In this document: piece after piece, positions 43,894 to 51,972 of the stretch | Layout: every line of letters starts with the position of its first letter | Numbering within the stretch: the first letter of the stretch is position 1 | Assembly (NCBI RefSeq): GCF_003047105.1 | Contig: NZ_CP028475.1 | Coordinates: forward strand, 2,480,001 to 2,544,000 | From: Celeribacter baekdonensis | Lineage (GTDB): Bacteria; Pseudomonadota; Alphaproteobacteria; Rhodobacterales; Rhodobacteraceae | DNA: 64,000 bases | Reading direction: 5' to 3' | Made by a program: the position numbers and the translations under genes | The notes under the pieces: model-generated | Seen by the model: the letters and a program-made list of their open reading frames with translations, nothing else | Told to the model about the DNA's origin: nothing | Databases searched by the model: none

Positions 43894-44655
43894 TTACCTC
43901 ACATACAACCCGCCGTTGACGTCCCAACAGGCACCGTTGACAAAACCCGCGTCAGGACCCGCCAACATGACAACCATCTTGGCCACAAAATCGGGATCGC
44001 CGAGTTTTTTGACCGGGATGCCCGCAATCGCGTTGCCGATATTGTCGCCCAAGACGTCACGCACCATCGGCGTGTCCATCGGACCCGGTGCGATAGCATT
44101 ACAGGTCACACCAAACGGTGCGAGATCGCGGGCAAAAATTTTAGTCAGCGTCAGGATCGCACCTTTTGAGGCGGCATAATGCGCCCCTGTCGCGGTGCCG
44201 CCGTTTTGACCGGCCAAAGAGGCCATATTGATCAAACGGCCATAGCCCTGCGCCTTGAAATAGCGGCCAAAAACCTGACACCCGGCAAAGGTGCCACCGG
44301 CGTTTGTCGCCATGACCTCGTTGAAAAACGCGGGATCAATGTCGAGCACGTTTTGCACAGCAGTGCGCGCGGCGTTGTTGACCAAAACCTCGACCGAACC
44401 ATAGCGGTCGACACATTTGTCGAGCACCGTTTGGAAATCCTCAGGCTTGGAGACATCCAATGTGGCGGTGATCGCAGTGTCCCCCGCGAGGTCCAATTCG
44501 GTGGCCAAGGCTTTGGCCTCCTCACCCGGATTCACGTCGGTGATGATCACTCGGTAGCCCGCTTTGTGCAGTGCCCGGACAGCCTGCGCGCCAAAACCGC
44601 GCGCACCGCCCGTGACCACTGCGGTCGGGATGTGTTCTGGAAGCGGCGCGCTCAT
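43894..44655 (-). CDS. iacE: Short-chain dehydrogenase (IacE-like)
   Basis: 253 residues with SDR motifs: VTGGARGFGAQAVRAL at the N-terminus, NNAA around residue 93, catalytic YAASKGAILTL, and a C-terminal GACWDVNGGLYV. In the characterised iac pathway IacE acts on 2-hydroxy-indole-acetate to give dioxindole-3-acetate. The start shares one base with the iacD stop (TGATG). Assignment is by operon position as well as by family. Confidence 0.85.
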   Translation of the reverse strand: MSAPLPEHIPTAVVTGGARGFGAQAVRALHKAGYRVIITDVNPGEEAKALATELDLAGDTAITATLDVSKPEDFQTVLDKCVDRYGSVEVLVNNAARTAVQNVLDIDPAFFNEVMATNAGGTFAGCQVFGRYFKAQGYGRLINMASLAGQNGGTATGAHYAASKGAILTLTKIFARDLAPFGVTCNAIAPGPMDTPMVRDVLGDNIGNAIAGIPVKKLGDPDFVAKMVVMLAGPDAGFVNGACWDVNGGLYVR

Positions 44656-45149
44656 CAGAACAAGTAGCTGAACGAATTCAGCATCCCATCAGAGTTCAAA
44701 AGACGGATGATCTTTTGGTGCAGTTTGAACCCGCCCTCGGTGGATTGGAGGGTGTATGCGACATTGCCTGCCCAGGTGCGTTGACGGCCAAATTTATCCT
44801 CGATGACATGTTCGGCGCAGGTCACGGTGACCAAATCGCCGTCTGTGGCCTCAATCCGAAACCGCGACAGCGTGCGCACCGTCAAAGCGGGCGGCGCGGA
44901 CGAGATGGAAAAGCCTTGGTGGAAACGCCCAATGCGATCTTTGCGCATTTTGGCGTTGTCATAACACAGGTTGACGCTGTTTTTGAAATCCACCGTGTCG
45001 CCGATCGGCATGATGTAAAGACCGTCATCGGTCCACAGATCGAGCCACTCGTCATATTCCTTGGCATCCAGCATTGCGCTTTCGGCCCAGATGAAAGCTG
45101 TGACATCAGCCAATAGGGATTTGGTGTCGATTTTGCTCATTTCAGTCAT
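44655..45149 (-). CDS. iacD: Ring-hydroxylating dioxygenase small subunit (IacD-like)
   Basis: 164 residues of the NTF2-fold beta-subunit family: EYDEWLDLWTDDGLYIMPIG, MRKDRIGRFHQGFSISSAPP and a C-terminal FKLHQKIIRLLNSDG. It pairs with the Rieske alpha subunit IacC. The ATG at 45149 overlaps the iacC stop (ATGA), which is why it is preferred over 45170. It has a structural role and binds no metal. Confidence 0.88.
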   Translation of the reverse strand: MTEMSKIDTKSLLADVTAFIWAESAMLDAKEYDEWLDLWTDDGLYIMPIGDTVDFKNSVNLCYDNAKMRKDRIGRFHQGFSISSAPPALTVRTLSRFRIEATDGDLVTVTCAEHVIEDKFGRQRTWAGNVAYTLQSTEGGFKLHQKIIRLLNSDGMLNSFSYLF

Positions 45150-46423
45150 TTTGCCATCAAGCCTTTCCACATTTTGTAAGCGGCACGCATGCCGGTCTCA
45201 GCGGAGATGTGACCACGCGGACCATTCGGTCCGTCGACCTCATCGACCATGCCGCGGTTCACGAGGATCTTGAGCTCTTCGCCCCCTTTGGTGCCGCGCT
45301 GAATGCGTTCCCAGACTTCGGCGTCATCCGGCGAGCCAAAGCCCATCGGCCCTTGGAAATGCTCATGTAAACGAATGCGCGCTTGGTTGGCGGCATCCGG
45401 GCCACCGTCCATGCCGATGGCGATATGGCGGATGTCGGTTTGCTCCACGGAAATTGGCGTGAGCACACGAAAGAACGCCAAGGAGAAGGACACGTTGGGG
45501 AAGAGGTTGAGGTTGAACCCCGCCCCGCCCACGGCACGCACGATTTTCTTGACCTGATCTTCGGGATAGCCCTCATCACGGATTTCTTGTGCCAGCTCTT
45601 CGAAACGGGCCGGGATCGGCGCATCAAGGTTGGCGTCGAGGTCTTCGAGCTCCGGGATCATCATCATGATCGAGTGACCGTTGCCCAGATCCTCAACCCA
45701 GCCTTTGCCCTTGTCGAGGAAATCGAACATCTCTTCGGTCTGACCGTCGAGCGTTTGCATAAAGCTCTTGTGCACGACCGGGAAATGGTAGGCGTCGGTG
45801 GTGTTTTCCAACTGCACTTTCCAGTTCATCGGCACGGTGAACTGATGCTCGCCCAACACTTTGACCGGGAAGCCACCGCCCTGTTTCATGAACAGGTCAA
45901 TGTAACGACACACGGCCTCACCCAAGAACTCTTCGAGCGGCTCCATGTCCTCTTTAAAGGTCGCAAACACCATACCGTTGTAGGACTCGGTGCGCAGCTT
46001 CAACAGACCATGCTGAGCCTTGTCGAAATCATCGCCGTACTGTTCCGGGTAAGGCAGTGCGCGCAAAGAACCGTCAAGCCCGTAGCCCCAGCCGTGATAG
46101 GGGCATTGGAACGACGAGGTCTTGCCCTTTTTGACTTCACAGACGGTGGCAGCGCGGTGACGGCACCGATTGACCATGCAATGGATTTTGCCCTTGCGGT
46201 CGCGGACCACGATCACCGGTTCAAGACCGACGTTGGACAGTTTGAACGAGCCTTTGTCAGGGAATTCGCTTTCATGTGCGATCCAGACCCAGGTGTTTTT
46301 GAAAATCTTTTCCATCTCTTCGTCAAAGAGATCGGGATCTTCGTACATGGCGGTTCCGACCAGCGCATTCTCTTCGTCGTAGAGTGCGTCAAGGTCACTG
46401 AACTTTGGCATATCAAGAGACAT
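45146..46423 (-). CDS. iacC: Rieske ring-hydroxylating dioxygenase large subunit (IacC-like)
   Basis: 425 residues. Rieske cluster ligands are Cys87, His89, Cys107 and His110 (NRCRHRAATVCE and FQCPYHGWGYG). The mononuclear iron site includes His213 and His218 in TTDAYHFPVVHKSF. In the iac pathway IacC with IacD and reductase IacF attacks the oxidised indole-acetate intermediate on the way to catechol. AGGAGCC precedes the ATG. The protein is full length. Confidence 0.9.
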   Translation of the reverse strand: MSLDMPKFSDLDALYDEENALVGTAMYEDPDLFDEEMEKIFKNTWVWIAHESEFPDKGSFKLSNVGLEPVIVVRDRKGKIHCMVNRCRHRAATVCEVKKGKTSSFQCPYHGWGYGLDGSLRALPYPEQYGDDFDKAQHGLLKLRTESYNGMVFATFKEDMEPLEEFLGEAVCRYIDLFMKQGGGFPVKVLGEHQFTVPMNWKVQLENTTDAYHFPVVHKSFMQTLDGQTEEMFDFLDKGKGWVEDLGNGHSIMMMIPELEDLDANLDAPIPARFEELAQEIRDEGYPEDQVKKIVRAVGGAGFNLNLFPNVSFSLAFFRVLTPISVEQTDIRHIAIGMDGGPDAANQARIRLHEHFQGPMGFGSPDDAEVWERIQRGTKGGEELKILVNRGMVDEVDGPNGPRGHISAETGMRAAYKMWKGLMAK

Positions 46424-46478
46424 GTTGGCTCCTTCTCAGTGGCATCAGGATGGCGTCGAAACCGCGCACCCCGGAAAA

Positions 46479-46841
46479 TTAAAGTTGCGGGATTTCCAAA
46501 GCGCGACCCATACGCGCCTCGACGGTCATGTATTTCCAAAGCCGGTCATTGCCCTCGCCCACCACGATGGTGCGCAGCAAGTTACAGGCGGCCATAACGT
46601 CTTCGCGGGTCGGGAAATCACAGAGCATGTACCATGTGAACGGAAAGCCCGAGGAGGCCCCGACCATGGTCTGATCGTCATCAAACGTCCCGACGATTTC
46701 GACGCCTTCCATCTGGTCAATGCCGGACATCAACTCTTGGGTGGCTTTCCAAACCGGGCCGATTTGGTCAAACGGCAGGCTGAAAAACGTCGGATGGTTG
46801 TTAAAGCACAGCAGGGTGCGGATCGGCTTTTGGTCGCTCAT
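46479..46841 (-). CDS. iacB: IacB-like protein of unknown function
   Basis: 120 residues from the ATG at 46841, behind GAGGACGAG. No known catalytic motif. It has one repeated-looking alpha/beta pattern (LCFNNHPTFFSLPFDQIGPV; FPFTWYMLCDFPTREDVMAA) that suggests a dimeric alpha-beta barrel. The position between iacA and iacC is that of iacB in known clusters. IacB has no established activity but is co-conserved with the pathway. Confidence 0.75.
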   Translation of the reverse strand: MSDQKPIRTLLCFNNHPTFFSLPFDQIGPVWKATQELMSGIDQMEGVEIVGTFDDDQTMVGASSGFPFTWYMLCDFPTREDVMAACNLLRTIVVGEGNDRLWKYMTVEARMGRALEIPQL

Positions 46842-46886
46842 AGACTCGTCCTCTTTCGGAATATTTCGTGCAATCAATCGGGTGTC

Positions 46887-48038
46887 TTAGGGGTATCCGG
46901 GCATAGTCGGTTGGTCGAAAAAGCCAGCACCTGCGGCAGTCCACGTGCCCTCGCCCATAAAAGCGTGTTGCGCGACACACGCCGCGTCCACCATGCAACG
47001 CCCCAAGGTATGGCCGGTTTCCATCACGCCAGACCCGCCGATGACAAAGGCGATGCGGGCCGCCTCTGCACCATCGCGGGCGGCTTTGGTCGCCACCAAA
47101 CGCAGGCGAATTTTCATGTCCTGAGACACATCGCCGGTGGACTTGAGTTGCTCCCAAGCCGCCTCAATCATGTCGTAAAACGCCGCGCGCGCCCCCATCA
47201 AGATGCCCTGCGCCTTGGCGAATTCGGACTGCACGTAGGGGCGGGCGCCCGGATTTGGTGCGCCGGTGATCGAAGCGCGATCAGCCGCGTCTTTCACCAA
47301 GAAATCAAGTGCTTCACGTGCCGCGCCCAAGGCCACGACAGCCAAAACCTGTGATGCCAAAGCCATCGCCGGATATTTGAAAATCAGATCATCCATCTCG
47401 GGTCTGCCGCCGCGGATAAAGGTCCACTCAGGGGCCACCACGACATCTTCGACCACCGCGTCGTGCGAGCCGGTCGCAGACAAGCCGATGGTGTTCCACG
47501 TCTCATCGACAAAGACCCTGTCGCGCGGCAACACCGCCACACGTGGCAACGGCGTGTCATCGCCTTCGACCTTGATGCCCGCACCAACCAGGGACGACCC
47601 CATGATACCAGAGCACCACGGCCAGCGGCCTTTGACCTTAAACCCACCATCAACCTTGTCGGCCTTTTGCGGCGGGAACATTGCCCCCGCAAACACGGTG
47701 TTCGGATCTTTGCCGTAGATTTGCGCATAAGTGTCCGACGGCAGTGCCGCCAAATAGGTGGCGGAGACGCCAAAACTTGCGACCCAACCGGTGGAGGCAT
47801 CCGCCGCAGAGATGTCTTCAATCAGACGGCAGAACTCAGCGGGGGTTTTCTCATCGCCACCAAAACGAGTGGGCACAAAAGAGCGATAAACGCCAATGTG
47901 TTGCAGCCGCTCCACCACATCCAACGGCACATGGCGCAACTGAGTAAACTCGGCCCGACGAGCACGGATTTCATCTAAGACGGAGATGTAGAGCGCATCA
48001 TTTGCTTGGTCTGCGGAGAGTTTGGACAGTGAGGTCAT
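46887..48038 (-). CDS. iacA: Acyl-CoA-dehydrogenase-fold flavin monooxygenase (IacA-like)
   Basis: 383 residues from the ATG at 48038, overlapping the amidase stop. The fold is that of acyl-CoA dehydrogenases, but it resembles the reduced-flavin-dependent monooxygenase branch (HsaA-like): VPTRFGGDEKTPAEFCRLIE, ASTGWVASFGVSATYLAALP, and FKVKGRWPWCSGI. It lacks the usual catalytic glutamate context of true dehydrogenases. In known iac systems IacA hydroxylates indole-3-acetate at C2 using flavin from IacG. It is central to the pathway assignment. Confidence 0.85.
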   Translation of the reverse strand: MTSLSKLSADQANDALYISVLDEIRARRAEFTQLRHVPLDVVERLQHIGVYRSFVPTRFGGDEKTPAEFCRLIEDISAADASTGWVASFGVSATYLAALPSDTYAQIYGKDPNTVFAGAMFPPQKADKVDGGFKVKGRWPWCSGIMGSSLVGAGIKVEGDDTPLPRVAVLPRDRVFVDETWNTIGLSATGSHDAVVEDVVVAPEWTFIRGGRPEMDDLIFKYPAMALASQVLAVVALGAAREALDFLVKDAADRASITGAPNPGARPYVQSEFAKAQGILMGARAAFYDMIEAAWEQLKSTGDVSQDMKIRLRLVATKAARDGAEAARIAFVIGGSGVMETGHTLGRCMVDAACVAQHAFMGEGTWTAAGAGFFDQPTMPGYP

Positions 48039-49195
48039 TGGCTTTGGTCCTTTGACTGAAAATCGGGAACACAAGAGACGACCCAGCGCGCAATCGCGCA
48101 AAGTCGGGCCTCTTCGCCTTTACGCCCAACCAATTGCAGCCCGATGGGCAAGCCGGTGTTCGTGCGCGCGGGCAAGGTGATTGCGGGGTGGCCGCTGAGG
48201 TTAAACGGGCGCAAAAAGCGCGTCAGCGGCAGAATGGTTTGTGGGTCTTGCGCCTCAATCAGCGTTGGCGGGATCACCGGCAAGGCGGGCGTGACAAGCG
48301 CGTCATACTGTTCCAAAAGCACGTCCACTTCGGCAGTGAAGGCGGTACGCACCGCTTCGGCCTTGGCCAATTGCGCCTCGGTCACGTTGCGTGCCGCCGT
48401 CAGGCGTTTGTGAATATCCGCGCCAAGCGGTGCGCCTTCGTCGAGCAAATGCCCAAATGCGGCGGCGGTCTCATAGGAAATCACCGTCATTCCGGCCTGA
48501 AACGCCGCTTCAAAATGGGTGAGGCGTTCATAGCCCATGCCCGGATAGGCATCCATCAAAGCATAGACCAAAGGATCGCCCACTTCGGCCACAGGATCAG
48601 ATTTGATCCGGGTCAATTTGGGCGCGTGGATGAGGGTTTCAGGAACAAAACTCGGGTCCATGGACGCCATAGCAGTCTCGATCATATCCATGTCACGGGC
48701 AAAGGCCCCGACACAATCAAGCGAGCTGTTTCTAGGCGACAGGCCCTTACGGCTGATCCGGCCATAGGTTGGCTTGATCCCGATCACGCCACAACAGATC
48801 GCCGGCTGACGCACCGATCCGCCAGTGTCGGTGCCAATGGCAAAATCACATAACCCTGCGGCCACGGCGACGGCAGACCCGGACGACGAGCCGCCCGGAA
48901 TGCGGTCCGGCCAGTTGGGGTTCACAGGAGTCCCGTGAAATCCATTCACGCCCGTCATCCCAAACGCCAGTTCGTGCATATTGGCTTTGCCGATGATCCG
49001 GCATCCGGCCATCAGAAGCGCGTCAACCACCACGGCATTTTCGGTTGCGGGCGCGGCAGAGGCGAAGGCTTCTGAGCCACAGCCCGTCACGGTACCGACA
49101 ATGTCGATACAATCTTTGACCACGACAGTTGGCCCAGCGCCGCCCAAAGACAGCTCTTGGACCAGCGCGTGAGAGCTGGTGACGTGTGCGTTCAT
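48035..49195 (-). CDS. iacH: Amidase signature family hydrolase (IacH-like)
   Basis: 386 residues. The Ser-cisSer-Lys triad is visible: lysine in TVVVKDCIDIVG, serine in GTDTGGSVRQPA and nucleophile in RIPGGSSSGSAVAVAAG. The family usually has 400-500 residues, so this one is compact. In iac clusters the amidase IacH is conserved; it may hydrolyse an amide intermediate or indole-acetamide. Here it is the first gene of the operon, directly behind the divergent promoter region. Confidence 0.85.
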   Translation of the reverse strand: MNAHVTSSHALVQELSLGGAGPTVVVKDCIDIVGTVTGCGSEAFASAAPATENAVVVDALLMAGCRIIGKANMHELAFGMTGVNGFHGTPVNPNWPDRIPGGSSSGSAVAVAAGLCDFAIGTDTGGSVRQPAICCGVIGIKPTYGRISRKGLSPRNSSLDCVGAFARDMDMIETAMASMDPSFVPETLIHAPKLTRIKSDPVAEVGDPLVYALMDAYPGMGYERLTHFEAAFQAGMTVISYETAAAFGHLLDEGAPLGADIHKRLTAARNVTEAQLAKAEAVRTAFTAEVDVLLEQYDALVTPALPVIPPTLIEAQDPQTILPLTRFLRPFNLSGHPAITLPARTNTGLPIGLQLVGRKGEEARLCAIARWVVSCVPDFQSKDQSQ

Positions 49196-49445
49196 TTTCT
49201 GGTCCCTGTTTGGGCTTTGGCGTCATCTGGCGTGACGCTGTTACAGTAATCTTCACGTATTTACGTCACAGGTCAAGTGAAAGATGAAACAATTTCTTTG
49301 CGCATTCACGCAGAGTGTCGTAAACCCTGTTTACGGTAATTTTACTGCTTCATCCGCAGGCAACACTCCTCCGCAAGCTCAATTTTTGCCCGAGGTTTGT
49401 CTCAAAATCTAAGGTGCGACACAGCGCCGAACCGAAAGGACGCAC
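49196..49445. promoter_or_regulatory. Divergent iacH/iacI promoter region with several palindromes
   Basis: This 250-base gap contains a perfect CGTAAAC-CCT-GTTTACG palindrome at 49319-49335, two copies of TTACnGTAA (TTACAGTAA at 49241-49249 and TTACGGTAA at 49331-49339, 90 bases apart) and CGTATTTACG at 49256-49265. All share the TTAC/GTAA core. They look like sites for one regulator controlling both iacH-G and iacI. Confidence 0.6.
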
Positions 49446-50012
49446 ATGACTGACTCCGACACCATCGCCGCCCTCACCAAACGCCTTGAGCTGCTCGAAG
49501 CAGAGGCCGAGGTCCGCCGCGTACAATCCCGCTACATGTTCCTTTGCGACACACCGATGCCCGAATATGGCGTCAAAGATGATGCAGAACGCATTGATTT
49601 AATTATGGAACTCTTCTCAGAAGAGGCTGTTTGGGAAGGCGTAGGTGAGTATTACACCGGACAGTTTGGCCGCGCCGAAGGCAAAGCCGCCGTGCGCAAA
49701 CACTTCGAAGGGTTCTGGGGCGGCAAAACCGATCCGGCGCTGATTCTCAACTGTCACTACCTGACCTCAGAGCAAATCAACGTGGCCCCTGACGGGCTGA
49801 CGGCAACGGGTCAATGGGTCCATATGCAGCCGTGGTTGTTCTCCGATGGCAAAGCGCTTTTGCGTTCTTCGCGCCTGTTTAATGCGTTCAAAAAATGTGA
49901 CGACGGCACTTGGCGTTACACCCGCAATCGCACGGAAAACGTGTTTGTTGCGCCGCTTCCCGCCACTTGGGCCTCGGATTATCCCTCTGCCTCGGTTTTG
50001 ATGAAACCGTAA
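49446..50012 (+). CDS. iacI: SnoaL/NTF2-like protein (IacI-like)
   Basis: 188 residues. An N-terminal helix (TKRLELLEAEAEVRRVQSRY) is followed by an NTF2-like cone fold (LFSEEAVWEGVGEYYTGQFG, ILNCHYLTSEQINV, RYTRNRTENVFV). AAAGGACG precedes the ATG. In other iac clusters IacI is a conserved small protein without an established reaction. It is transcribed away from the main operon but shares its regulatory region. SnoaL-like proteins often act as isomerases, hydratases or cyclases. Confidence 0.8.
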   Translation: MTDSDTIAALTKRLELLEAEAEVRRVQSRYMFLCDTPMPEYGVKDDAERIDLIMELFSEEAVWEGVGEYYTGQFGRAEGKAAVRKHFEGFWGGKTDPALILNCHYLTSEQINVAPDGLTATGQWVHMQPWLFSDGKALLRSSRLFNAFKKCDDGTWRYTRNRTENVFVAPLPATWASDYPSASVLMKP

Positions 50013-50032
50013 AATTGCAGCGACTCACACGC

Positions 50033-50060
50033 AAAAGGGCGCCCTAAGAGGCGCCCTTTT
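50033..50060. terminator. Bidirectional terminator between iacI and dctM
   Basis: AAAAGGGCGCC at 50033-50043 pairs with GGCGCCCTTTT at 50050-50060 around a 6-base loop, with T/A runs at the two ends. It separates two convergent genes. Confidence 0.82.
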
Positions 50061-50074
50061 TCAATCGGATCGTC

Positions 50075-51400
50075 TCACCAAAGTGCAATTTTTGGCACCA
50101 AAAGCGTGAGCACCAAAATCCCAATTTGCATCGCCACAAAGGGTAGAACCGCCCGATAGATTTGGGTGATCTCCACATCCGGCACCGCATTTTTGAGGTA
50201 AAACAACGCCATTCCCACCGGAGGTGTCAAAAACGAGGTTTGCAGGCAAATCGCCATCAGAATGGCCACCCACGCCGGGTCATGTCCCAAAGCGGTCAAA
50301 ACCGGCAAAACCAAAGGGGCTACGATCAGGATGATTTCCATCCAATCAAGAAAGAATCCCAAGAGAAACACGATGAACAGGATCAGAATCAGTGTTCCGG
50401 TTGGCGGCAAAGGGATGGCGTGAAGCGCAGTTTCGATCAATTCATCTCCGCCATACCCGCGCAAGACGACAGAGAAACAGGACGCGCCAAAAATCAACGC
50501 AAAGAGAAACGCGGTGGTCGTGCCTGTGCTTTCACACACCTCACGAAACCCGGACCACGTGAGCCGTTTCGACATCAATGCAATCAACGTCGCCCCTGCT
50601 GCACCGACGCCAGAGGCCTCGGTCGGCGTGGCAATCCCAAAGACAATGGACCCCAAAACCGCAATGACCAAAAGCAACGGCGCGACCAGTGAGCCGATCA
50701 AATCAAGCACGACCTCGCGCACCTCACGCCCCGCTTCAATCGGCTTGGCCGGAGCGCGATCTGGAAAGCGCAGCGCGATAAACACGGCATAGGCCACATA
50801 GGCCAGCGCCAACAACAGCCCCGGCACCATCGCGCCACGAAACAAATCTCCAACAGGGATTTGCAACTGATCCCCCATAACGATGAGCATAATCGACGGC
50901 GGGATGAGAATGCCCAAACACCCGGTCGCCCCGACAACACCAAGGCCGAGCCGGTCATCATAGCCCGCACCGCGCATCGCCGGCATCGCGATCGTCGCGA
51001 GCAAAACGACAGAGGCACCAATGATCCCGGTGGAGGCAGCAAGCACCACGCCGATCAACACGACAGAGACCGCCATACCCCCCGGAACCACCCGCAACAC
51101 CTGGTGCATCCGGGTCAAAAGCCGCTCGGCAACGCCGGATTTGTCCAACATCATGCCCATGAAGACGAACATGGAGATTGGGATGAGAGAATAGCTTGAG
51201 AGCGTGTCAAAAATCCGATTGGCAACAAAGCCGATCATCCGCAACGAGGCCATATCGGCATCAACGTTAAACGCATCGAGGAACGTGCCTAAAGCCGCGA
51301 ACAGAACCGCGACACCGCCCAAAACGAACGCAATCGGAAAGCCCGAGAACATCACCACCATGAAGGAGGCGAAAAGAAGGAAAACAAAGAGAATGTCCAT
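50075..51400 (-). CDS. dctM: TRAP transporter large permease DctM (second system)
   Basis: 441 residues, about 12 membrane segments. TRAP motifs: VGATGCLGILIPPSIMLIVM, GIATPTEASGVGAAGATLIA and SFLTPPVGMALFYLKNAV. It shares an operon with dctQ (nine-base gap) and dctP upstream. Located directly beside the iac cluster, it is a candidate carrier for indole or aromatic acids, but the ligand is not shown by sequence. Confidence 0.92.
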   Translation of the reverse strand: MDILFVFLLFASFMVVMFSGFPIAFVLGGVAVLFAALGTFLDAFNVDADMASLRMIGFVANRIFDTLSSYSLIPISMFVFMGMMLDKSGVAERLLTRMHQVLRVVPGGMAVSVVLIGVVLAASTGIIGASVVLLATIAMPAMRGAGYDDRLGLGVVGATGCLGILIPPSIMLIVMGDQLQIPVGDLFRGAMVPGLLLALAYVAYAVFIALRFPDRAPAKPIEAGREVREVVLDLIGSLVAPLLLVIAVLGSIVFGIATPTEASGVGAAGATLIALMSKRLTWSGFREVCESTGTTTAFLFALIFGASCFSVVLRGYGGDELIETALHAIPLPPTGTLILILFIVFLLGFFLDWMEIILIVAPLVLPVLTALGHDPAWVAILMAICLQTSFLTPPVGMALFYLKNAVPDVEITQIYRAVLPFVAMQIGILVLTLLVPKIALW

Positions 51401-51409
51401 GATTGCGCC

Positions 51410-51922
51410 TTAGTCTTTGTAGGTCTTGGGACCAAACAGAAAGAGGATGGATTTCAGAGCAATGGCCACGGCTTGCAGCGCCAAAAGACTGAGCCCGGCG
51501 GCCATCACGAATTTGATGATGTAGCGCGCGGGCAAGCCCGATGGCATGGGCGAGCCTTCTTTGAGGCGCCACGAATAGCCAAAAATCGTCCATGCGCTAT
51601 CTGTCACGAACCACAGGAATGGCAGCAACAAAAACACCACGCCGCACAGTTCGACGATGGCCTTTTGCGTGGCCGACATTTTGACGTGAAACGCATCAAC
51701 CCGCACATGGGCGTCTTTTTGATAGGTCCATGCCAGACAGGACATCACCGCCACGGCATTGAGATGCCATTGCAGTTCTTCCAACTCGATCGAACCGATG
51801 CCAAAGACATAACGTGAGGTGACATTGACCAGAATGGTGAGCATCAAGAGCGGCAAAAACAACGCGCCGATTTTACCAACCCGGATGATGAACCCCTCAA
51901 TGAACGCGATAACGATTTGCAT
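51410..51922 (-). CDS. dctQ: TRAP transporter small permease DctQ (second system)
   Basis: 170 residues from the ATG at 51922; the longer frame to 51991 would overlap dctP and lacks a site. Four membrane segments, with LVNVTSRYVFGIGSIELEEL and YQKDAHVRVDAFHVKM typical of DctQ. It assembles with DctM. Confidence 0.87.
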   Translation of the reverse strand: MQIVIAFIEGFIIRVGKIGALFLPLLMLTILVNVTSRYVFGIGSIELEELQWHLNAVAVMSCLAWTYQKDAHVRVDAFHVKMSATQKAIVELCGVVFLLLPFLWFVTDSAWTIFGYSWRLKEGSPMPSGLPARYIIKFVMAAGLSLLALQAVAIALKSILFLFGPKTYKD

Positions 51923-51972
51923 GATGTGTTTCCCCGCAAATGCGCGCCGGAGAGGCCCCCGGCGCAGATGGC

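Noticed and set aside
45383..46597. 404-codon plus-strand open frame opposite iacC and iacB
   Set aside because: It overlaps two genes with definite motifs (Rieske ligands), and its translation shows no family.
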